A stretch of DNA of 14,589 nt, from contig NWUY0300005518.1 of NCBI GenBank assembly GCA_004151065.3, forward strand, positions 70,286 to 84,874. The letters are read 5' to 3'. The position numbers and the translations under genes were made by a program. This DNA is from Larix sibirica (taxonomy: Eukaryota; Streptophyta; Pinopsida; Pinales; Pinaceae). Position 1 is the first letter of the stretch. Every line of letters starts with the position of its first letter. The notes under the pieces were generated by a model. The model was given only the letters and a program-made list of their open reading frames with translations. It was not told the DNA's origin and did no database searches. Positions 8,190 to 14,589 of this stretch are shown in pieces.

Positions 8190-8790
8190 CTAACAACCAT
8201 AATTTGTGGAGTCAACAGGTCTCTCATGAGAAATCACATGATATGTTCCAGCTGGCAGTGATAGTCCCTCCTTGGACAAAGAATCTTCCTTCATATTATA
8301 TTCTTTGTAAATATATCTAAAGGTTACCTATAAGAATGTCAATGAGATATCTTGGTCTCATGATAAATCACATGATATGTTCCAGCTGGCAGTGACACTC
8401 CCTCCTTGGACAAAGAATCTTCCTTCATATTATAATCTTTGTAAATATGTCGAAAGGTTACCTGTAAGAATGTCAATGAGATATCTTGGACCAATTGTGC
8501 TAAAAACACCAAATTAATGTTTTAGATCTGAGATATATTCTTCATCCAATTAATAACAAGAGGAAATTCCCCCATTACTAGAGCCAAATTTATATTTTTG
8601 GAGTTGGAAAATTTCAGGCGATAAAGTAAGGTTAAAAACTCACCTCTGTTATTCATTGAAGTCCCATCATTTGTTATAAATGAGAAATAGATGTGATTGG
8701 ACATATATACCACAAATTCCAAACCACACACATGATCATCCCCCTAACAGGCTCCATTGGAGAAGGCCCATGGCTGGATTTTATCAAAAC
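8190..8790 (-). pseudogene. LINE A ORF2: RNase H domain and C-terminus
   Basis: From about 8780 leftwards the trace reads PWAFSNGAC, where the expected catalytic Asp (after FF) is Asn. The frame at 8731-8522 continues with GLEFVVYMSNH, MNNRGEFLTLLYRLKFSNSK (with the conserved Glu) and LVMGEFPLVINWMKNISQI, where the usual GDS Asp is Glu. The C-terminal motif HIYKDYNMKEDSLSKEG follows in another frame inside copy two of a 134-bp tandem duplication, and a near copy (RYIYKEYNMKEDSLSKEG) lies in copy one. The tail after copy one reads SHERPVDSTNYGC and stops at TAG 8192-8190. Changes at catalytic positions plus the duplication show loss of function. Confidence 0.83.
8222..8489. repeat. 134-bp tandem duplication inside the LINE RNase H coding region
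   Basis: Copy one spans 8222-8355 and copy two 8356-8489. The period is exactly 134 with no gaps, and I count about seven differences. Read on the minus strand, each copy encodes the last RNase H segment (YNMKEDSLSKEG and LPAGTYHVI). Because 134 is not a multiple of three, reading from copy two into copy one shifts the frame and meets a stop a few codons in (ETKISH then stop). The duplication therefore arose in a copy already dead, or helped to kill it. Confidence 0.95.
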
Positions 8791-8913
8791 CAATGTACCA
8801 ACTTGTCGAACTAAAGTAGGTTTTGGGATCAAAGAATAAGAAGAGAATAGGTTTCCATCATGCATTGCAATTGCCATGGGAGGAGTAAATTTCCCTTTAA
8901 ATATGGCCAAGTT

Positions 8914-9290
8914 TCAAGCGACCCAAATACTCCAATTTACCAAAAGAGGAAGAGCTCTAAAAGGATTCAAATTGCGCCTTGCAACCCAATCCTGAAAGAA
9001 AAGTTCCACACTCTCTTTTTTCCAAATATCATGAAGATTAAAATACTTTGCCACCTCCTCCCACACTGCCTGTGTAAAAATACAAGGAAAAAAGAGATGA
9101 TGAATGTCTTCATTGTTTTCTTTGCACAAAAAACACATACCCAACCAATGCACATTCCTTTTTTGAATGATATCCCACGTCAAAATTGTACTAGAAAGTA
9201 TAAGCCACATCAAAACAACACTTTTTGGAGGAGCCTCGAGCTTCCATGATGGCTTCCACCACCAAACAATGTTCAGAATCTAGTCCTTGA
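8914..9290 (-). pseudogene. LINE A ORF2: zf-RVT zinc-binding region and linker
   Basis: Just before 9213, on the minus strand, the trace reads WWWKPSWKLEAPPKS. The frame at 9213-8914 then gives ILTWDIIQKRN, CFLC (Cys at 9135 and 9126), IHHLFFPC (last Cys at 9084-9082) and AVWEEV. All zinc ligands are present here, unlike the plus-strand copy. It continues into FRALPLLVNWSIWVA, the linker towards RNase H. This region follows the RT thumb in plant LINE ORF2 and probably helps bind nucleic acid. Confidence 0.85.
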
Positions 9291-10300
9291 TAAGGACTTT
9301 ATATCCCATCTGAGCACTATGAAATCCCTCCAAATAATTATATACCCATGCCAATTAATCCCTCTAATCATTGACTCAAATATGTGCACTGACTAGTGTA
9401 TGAATGAACCTCTCTCATATTGGTTTGTAGGCCTATGGGAGTCCTATATGATCGACAGTTACCCATCCCTACCTTTAGATGGTAGTAGAACCTGGATCTA
9501 CAATTTTATAAAGAGTGGCCCATCTCCTTTCCTACATGTAAGTTGTCATTTATTTGGGAAGAAAAACCTCCAAACTACATCCCACAATGGCATCGACTCT
9601 AGTCCTCATCGAAGTGCCCGTACCAAACTTCAAAGCCAGGAAGTGCCCAATTATAGGGAAAGATAGTGAGAGTGCTTTCCATTAGTTTAAAACCTAATGA
9701 ATATTCTTGTTTACGTGTATTACCCAATCGATCATGGAATCATGAGCAATATACTTGTCAAGGAGGATTTCCCTCTATAAGATGAATTTGGTGATGAAAT
9801 TCCAAAGAGACCGAGCTGCTATAGATTGTCGAAAAAGATGGACATATTTTAGTCCCCACCCTCTTTCTTTTGGGAGGAAAATTTTCTTGCAATTGACCAA
9901 ATGTAACCCTTTATACTCCCCACTGCCTCTCCAAATATAACTAAAACATAATTTTCTTATATTTTCTAATATACCTTTTCGAATGTGAACCAGAAGATGC
10001 TAATATATTGGTATAGCTACCAAAATTGGCCTTACCACTACCATCCTACCTACTCTTGACACCTATTGCACCAAAAATGTATCATTTTTTCAACTCGCCC
10101 AACCAATCACTGCCAATCAACTTTCCTATAGTTTTTTGGCTTGAAATTGAACCCAAGGTATCATATCCCATATTTCAAATTCCCTCAACAGTAGGGAGTT
10201 ACACACACCAACTAAGCAAAAATATTATCATATATGGAAGAAGTAAAAGCTAATGACCTCTGTCTGTTCACCTCCATACCAGTCCCTAAACAATAAAGGT
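9291..10300 (-). pseudogene. LINE A ORF2: RT thumb/connection region
   Basis: No long open frame survives, but the minus-strand translation is clear in pieces. YLGFNFKPKNYRKVDW begins at 10160, HFWCNR follows, then PIYW and HIRKGILENIRK. At about 9951-9840 it reads SYIWRGSGEYKGLHLVN and FLPKERGWGLKYV, then HLFRQSIAARSLWNFITKF, REILLDKYIAHDS and MIDW down to about 9720. These match the order and wording of the same region in the plus-strand LINE copy at 4840-5216. Stops interrupt it repeatedly. Plus-strand frames here (9400-9666, 9755-9940, 10026-10253) are shadows. Confidence 0.8.
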
Positions 10301-11174
10301 TTAAAATATTGTGGATTTCACATGCATTTTAAGAACAAAAAACATAATATTGTCAACAAATACTAAATGAGGTATAGAAACACATATACCAACTAGAACA
10401 CCCCTCACCAACCTTTTATCCTTTGCATCCATAATCCATCTACTCAAACCCTCGAGAACCAAAAGAAATAAGCATGGAGATAAAGGAAAACCCTGGTGCA
10501 ATCCCTTTGAAGGCTTGAAAAGGAAGAAGTCGAGCCATTGATTAATACAACCATCTGAAGAGAAGTAACATATCCCATAATCCACTTGATTGTATTTAAG
10601 GAGAAACCAATCTAGAGTAGCATCAGATGCAAGAAACTACACAAAACCTGGTCATAATATTTTGATAGGTCGAGCTTGATAATTATCGCACGAGAAGAGG
10701 TAATCTTAACACTATGTAAATCTTCATGAGCAACACCCACGGCCTCATGAATACTTCTTCCCTCTAGAAAACCAAATTGTTTAGCAGAAATAGTGTGAGA
10801 GAGAATAGGCTTTAATATCATAGCTATTTCCTTGGAGATAATCTTATAAACCATGTTGCATAAGGATATCGGTCAAAAATCATTATATGTTTTTTAGGTG
10901 ATTAATTTTTGGAATCAATGTGATAAATGTGGAGTTGATGTTTCCCGGGACTCTTCCCTCTAGACATAATTCTTCAACCACATTTAGTAGATCCTCTCCC
11001 AACATATCGAAAAAATCTATTAAAAAAATCAACAATCAAACCATCCGGACCGAGGATCCGATCCTTTTGAAAGGTATTCATAACTGCACACATTTCATAT
11101 TTCATAATCTCCCTAAAAACCTTCACATCCTCTTCTTCCTCCACCATTATGGGATACCTACTTATCAAACTCAT
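10301..11174 (-). pseudogene. LINE A ORF2: reverse transcriptase core
   Basis: RT motifs occur in order on the minus strand: FQKDRILGPDGLIVDFF (GPDG at 11051-11040), then from 10854 ISKEIAMILKPILSHTIS, KQFGFLEGRSIHEAVGVAHE and IIKLDLSKYYDQV (motif A with its Asp). At 10585-10301 come DFFLFKPSKGLHQGFPLSP (motif B) and LVFVDNIMFF (motif C). In motif C the second catalytic Asp of FVDD is Asn (10351-10349), which should abolish polymerase activity. Frame breaks separate the three blocks, near 10960-10860 and near 10600. Confidence 0.88.
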
Positions 11175-11609
11175 TATATCCCCTAGAGGATAATGTTCAG
11201 GCTATTTATAAATATCACCAAAATGCCTAATACCCAGATATGTCAACACCTGAAAGGATCTAGCTTCACTACTACCATTCTCATCATGAAGTTCCCATAC
11301 AGTATTTTAAGACCTTCTGTAATTGATGAAACAATGAAAATAGTTAGTATTTTGATCACCACATGTAATGCAAGTGGCGCTACTTTTTATTTTCCACTCT
11401 TTCTCTTTCTCAAGGTGCAATTTTGTTTTTTTATTCTCTAAATCCTTCAATTCCTGCATATTAGCATCATCCATAAGACTACCTTCGCATATTTGAAGAA
11501 CCCTCTCCATCTAATCCTCAATTCTTTCAAGAGTGCCCCCTCACTACCAATTTTTTATAGCCAACCACTCCACTACCAACTCTTTTATCCTTTTAAGATC
11601 CGCAACAAA
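11175..11609 (-). pseudogene. LINE A ORF2: linker between endonuclease and RT
   Basis: The frame at 11510-11307 reads ERVLQICEGSLMDDANMQELKDLENKKTKLH, then EKEKEWKIKSSATCITCGDQNTNYFHCFINYRRS. The GDxNTxxFHxxxxxRR pattern is a hallmark of the segment before RT in plant LINE ORF2. The remainder down to 11175 has lost its frame. The block is degenerate but unmistakable in position and wording. Confidence 0.8.
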
Positions 11610-12423
11610 CTAACTACAGGTCGAACCTTCCAAAAGCGGGTTAAAATGAGTCCAATGAGTTGTTACAATTTCCTTAAAGCCTTTATCCACCAGCCAGACA
11701 AGATTGAACTCAAAAGGAGCCTTCAACTTATCCATATTCCCACCTATGGCCAAAAAGATCAGAAAATGATCCAAGAAATGGGTTTGACCAACCCACGACC
11801 GATGCCTCCCAACCACCCTACAAAAGTATTCATGCCAAATAAATCTATCAAGTCTTTCTTTTACCACTACTAGCCCTTCTTGATTATTAACCCAAGTGGG
11901 CCTTATTTCCACTAGAGCAATATCCACCAATCCAACCTACTCCAGTGCGGATGTAAAAAATGCATTTAAAGCTTTAGGACGAGCAATGTGTCCCCAAATT
12001 TCCTCTCAATGGAGTGTAAAGTTCAAGTCCCCACCTATAATTAAGCTATGCACCTGTAATGAAGAAAAAGAAGAAAAAATTCTCCCAAAAGGATACTTTA
12101 CCCTTGTATGGTCCATAGATGTTGAGGATACAAAAGACTTTCCCCGTACTCCTAAATAAGCCAGATGAGATGGAGAAAGAGTTAATAAGATAGATATTAT
12201 TCTTCCAACCAGCAAGAATTCCTTCTGAAAGACTAGTTGAATCTATAGAAAGAAAATTCCATCCCTTAACCAAGGACTTCAAAGCTACACACATTGACTC
12301 GCCTCCTCCCGTAGTTTCTTTAATTAAAACTAGATATGGATCACATTGCCCAACTAAGTTCTTAAGAGCCATTCTTTTGGCCTGGATATCCAACCCTTGA
12401 GCATTTAGAGATAAAATCTCCAT
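11610..12423 (-). pseudogene. LINE A ORF2: APE-type endonuclease domain
   Basis: The endonuclease nicks target DNA to start reverse transcription. ORF2 probably began at ATG 12423: ILSLNAQGLDIQAKRMALK, then CDPYLVLIKETTG (Glu at the catalytic position) and CILNIYGPYKG. After a frame change within an A-rich stretch (about 12060-12085) it continues with SLIIGGDLNFTLH (the GDLN motif). The frame 11930-11610 gives LVDIALVEIRPTWVNNQ, KERLDRF and, near its end, LDHFLIFLAIG, where SDH is usual (Ser changed to Leu). Length and motif order fit a full endonuclease domain broken by at least one frameshift. Plus-strand frames here are shadows. Confidence 0.85.
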
Positions 12424-14493
12424 TTAAGAGGATTGCAAGGGGTTTTTAGGTGCTCTAAGGACCCCAGTAATTAGGATTTGTTTCCCTCGTTTCATTTCAT
12501 GCAAAGCTTTTTCTTGCATATGTCTCAACTTTGATTTCCTTCCTACACCATAAAGTGATAGATCCCCTCCCACATCTACTTCCAAACTCATAGACAACAA
12601 AGATTCGATTGATCAGGACTAGGATTTTGGGGCCTAAAATCATAAGGACCTCCTCCTCTAACCCCTTATCTAGACAAGAGTGAACATTCAAAACTTTGTG
12701 CATGTAGGATTCCATTAACAATAACCCTAGTCCCTTCCGAGAATTCTTCTAAACCTTTAGCTCTCAAGTCGCTAGAGATAAGGTTAGGAGGAGGGAATGT
12801 TTCTGAGGAAATCCTCGAGGATACAAAACCCAGAGTTGCCACCCCAGGTACTAATAAACTTCAAGACTTCAGATTCTCACAACCCTCAAAAAAAGATTAG
12901 AAAAATTGGACATACCATTCTAATTGAAGCCAATTTTAATGTCAATTGTCTTAGTGCTGGAAGGTTGGACAAACTCGGGTAGTTCCTTTGCAGAGTCCAA
13001 ATGAAAAGCTTCAACTGAAGACCTAGCACAAACCCCTCCATTCTAGAGGAGTTCAATTGAAGGATCTTCATAGAATTACTTATTTTGAGAGTCCATTGGA
13101 CAAACCTCTTCACCTCCTATTTTACCAGAGACCAATCCATCTAGAGAAGGATTAACATGAGATTTATCCTTCCCCAGATAATCTTCATCCTTTATTGTAG
13201 GTCCATATGGTGCTTTGGGTACCCATTTATTTCTACAACTAGTACACTACATTCTACTAAGACATGTCCCACCATATGGCATCAAACGCATCAAAATGAC
13301 ACGTTCACGTAATCTAACATTTGAAAAAACTTATGTCCATCTACTATCAAGTCCATTGACTCAAACAAACCTCATTGCGGTCTAATTCAACTAAAACCCT
13401 AACTATAGAGCATTTAGGAGTAGTAAGAAAACTGTCATCCACTACTAGAGTTTTTCCTATCCTATTACCAATAGCATTTAGTCTCCACAACGTCAATCAT
13501 TCAAGTGGAAGACTTGGAAACTTAATCCAAATAACATATTTTTCTAATACTGACTCCCTTGGATCAAAAGGGGGTACTAAGGATTGATAAAAAGGAAATT
13601 CGAGTCCCAAAACTAGAGTCCCTTCAAAAATTTCCTGACATCCTCCTTGTCCTTAAATATCAATCGTAACCATCCATGATGCCAATGTGTGAAAACCTAG
13701 TGAAAATCCAAGAAGAGGTACCCAATTCAAACTAATCCAAGATGCCAAGGCATCTGCATTGATTCTATGACCCATAAATTTCCCCACTAGGGTTTGACCC
13801 TCAAGGTCCCGAATATCCCCAAGACCAATATTCTTCCCGACCACAAGAGAAACATTCCCACCCTTCAATTTCGGTTTTTTCCTTCTCCTTTTTTGAGTAG
13901 GACTCAGCTTTGCTCGATATCCACCTTCCAAATGCACCGATTCTAGGGCACCACCCATCGGTCCATGGAAATCCCCAAAGAAATCATGCACTATAGGAGG
14001 GAGATCAGGTTATGGTAATCCATCAATCCCCAAATCCCTCACATTGTCCTCGTCTCTGACATTGTCCTTGTCTCTGACAGGAGGTAGATTTCTATTAAGT
14101 TATGGACAAGTCAAGGCCTTCCCATTTCCTGCCACATAATCAACATCCCGCCACTCAGACCCACCTCGTCGACTGTGGGTTAAAACCTTGCCCTTCTCTC
14201 GAAGTACTATGTCATCGCTAGCATGAGAAGCAAAGTGAGCAACATTGTCACACATGCTCAAGAGTGATTCCTTGTAGGATCTTTGAGCATCACCCATACT
14301 TATGTGTTCCACCTCATCATTGCCTTTGTCGCCTTGAGGAAACCTATTTATCAAACCGTTAAGATTTGGGCTTGGATGATGTACGAAGATCTCGTTTTCT
14401 GAAAGCAAATCTTCAAAATAATCAACCAAGATACTGACTACTTCCTCTACTATCTTATCAAAAATGGACCTGCCTGATACTTTACAAATTATC
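12424..14493 (-). pseudogene. LINE A ORF1 remnant (DUF4283 plus CCHC zinc knuckle)
   Basis: The N-terminal frame (14495-14100) has no clear ORF1 motif. The frame 13991-13653 begins with a basic patch (KRRRKKPKLKGG) and moves into DUF4283 sequence: LVGKFMGHRINADALASWIS, LGFHTLASWMV. After a frameshift near 13600-13620 it continues with PPFDPRESVLEKYVIWIKFP, then LNAIGNRIGKTLVVDD, SIVRVLVELD. A zinc knuckle follows with all four ligands in the C-x2-C-x4-H-x4-C pattern (Cys 13290, Cys 13281, His 13266, Cys 13251), although stop codons lie before and inside it. The stretch to 12424 is the unalignable ORF1 C-terminus and inter-ORF region. ORF1 normally binds element RNA; this copy is broken. Confidence 0.78.
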
Positions 14494-14512
14494 ATTTATT
14501 TTATCTAATAAT
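14494..14512. repeat. Right direct repeat of LINE A (probable target-site duplication)
   Basis: Exact 19-base copy of 7871-7889. It sits directly at the 5' edge of the minus-strand LINE. An alternative, longer but gapped match (14481-14521 against about 7918-7960) shares TTTACAAATTAT and AACTTTAT with the left side, so the exact boundary is uncertain by some tens of bases. Confidence 0.6.
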
Positions 14513-14534
14513 AAAACTTTATCAATTAATTGCC

Positions 14535-14589
14535 CGCATGGGTGTGGCTCATTGGCGGTTCAGTTGTTATGAAGTCACAGTTGTAAATG
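14535..14589 (+). mobile_element. Possible head of a tRNA-derived SINE, cut by the window end
   Basis: GGGTGTGGCTCATTGG at 14540-14555 resembles a Pol III A-box (TGGCTCAGTTGG with one base missing) and is followed by GCGGTTCAG, in a base composition richer in G and C than its surroundings. No B-box can be checked because the window ends. It could equally be unrelated host sequence. Confidence 0.25.

Larger units (their letters stand above)
7890..14493 (-). mobile_element. Nearly complete plant L1-type LINE (element A)
   Basis: Reading leftwards from 14493, this holds an ORF1 trace (DUF4283, CCHC knuckle), an ORF2 trace (APE endonuclease from 12423, RT, thumb, zf-RVT, RNase H; coding trace ends at 8190), about 300 bases of 3' UTR and an A-rich tail. 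The length of about 6.6 kb is in the normal range for a full LINE. A 19-bp exact direct repeat brackets it. There is no obvious 5' UTR, so it may be slightly 5'-truncated. Stops and frameshifts occur in every domain, so it is inactive. The shared RT-thumb and zf-RVT wording shows it is related to element B at 4570-6703. Confidence 0.85.

Noticed and set aside
8222-8489. Two 134-base repeats as a CRISPR-like or regulatory array
   Set aside because: There are only two copies, directly abutting without spacers, and they encode part of the RNase H domain. It is a simple tandem duplication.
8860-9249. Plus-strand open frame of 129 codons
   Set aside because: It is antisense to the zf-RVT and linker part of LINE A, which has recognisable zinc ligands on the minus strand.
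11493-11873. Plus-strand open frame of 126 codons
   Set aside because: It is antisense to the LINE A endonuclease and linker. The minus strand carries the recognisable motifs.

Overview
This window looks like plant nuclear DNA that is almost entirely repeat-derived. It is AT-rich, with microsatellites, long foldback hairpins, a two-base assembly gap (N at 1325-1326) and no intact host gene. All recognisable coding sequence comes from plant L1-type LINE (non-LTR) retrotransposons of the lineage that carries a C-terminal RNase H domain. Both copies are dead, with many stops and frameshifts. The DUF4283-type ORF1, APE endonuclease, RT, zf-RVT and RNase H order is the plant layout. The species cannot be read from this sequence; a large repeat-rich genome such as a gymnosperm would fit, but that is inference.

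Layout: 1-2600 is non-coding and unrecognised, with a near-perfect 36-bp hairpin (59-133), a 12-bp hairpin (1637-1665), a 33-bp tandem pair (1694-1759) and a GGN-rich stretch (about 1826-1880). About 2614-3990 on the minus strand is a decayed LINE ORF1 (DUF4283 domain, then a degenerate zinc knuckle). At 4052-4152 there is a 44-bp stem hairpin. About 4570-6703 on the plus strand is the 3' half of a LINE ORF2, from just around the RT catalytic box through the RT thumb, zf-RVT and RNase H to a stop at 6701-6703. The ORF1 piece and this ORF2 piece lie head to head (together called element B), the geometry expected of a twin-priming inversion but also of two independent insertions. About 6870-7102 may be a tRNA-derived SINE ending in (CA)n(TA)n. 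7103-7870 is AT-rich spacer with a 20-bp exact tandem duplication (7301-7340).

About 7890-14493 on the minus strand is a nearly complete LINE (element A, about 6.6 kb). It has ORF1 with DUF4283 and a CCHC knuckle, APE endonuclease, RT with FVDN in place of FVDD, RT thumb, zf-RVT and RNase H. The coding trace ends at 8190, followed by about 300 bases of 3' UTR and an A-rich tail. It is bracketed by an exact 19-bp direct repeat (7871-7889 and 14494-14512), probably the target-site duplication. The RNase H C-terminal coding region of element A carries a 134-bp tandem duplication (8222-8489) that shifts the frame. The last 55 bases resemble the head of another tRNA-derived element running out of the window.

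Elements A and B align well by eye in the RT thumb and zf-RVT regions, so they are related subfamilies. I do not see a new host system here. The items most worth checking are the head-to-head LINE arrangement with a long hairpin in its junction, the two foldbacks, and the 134-bp internal duplication.
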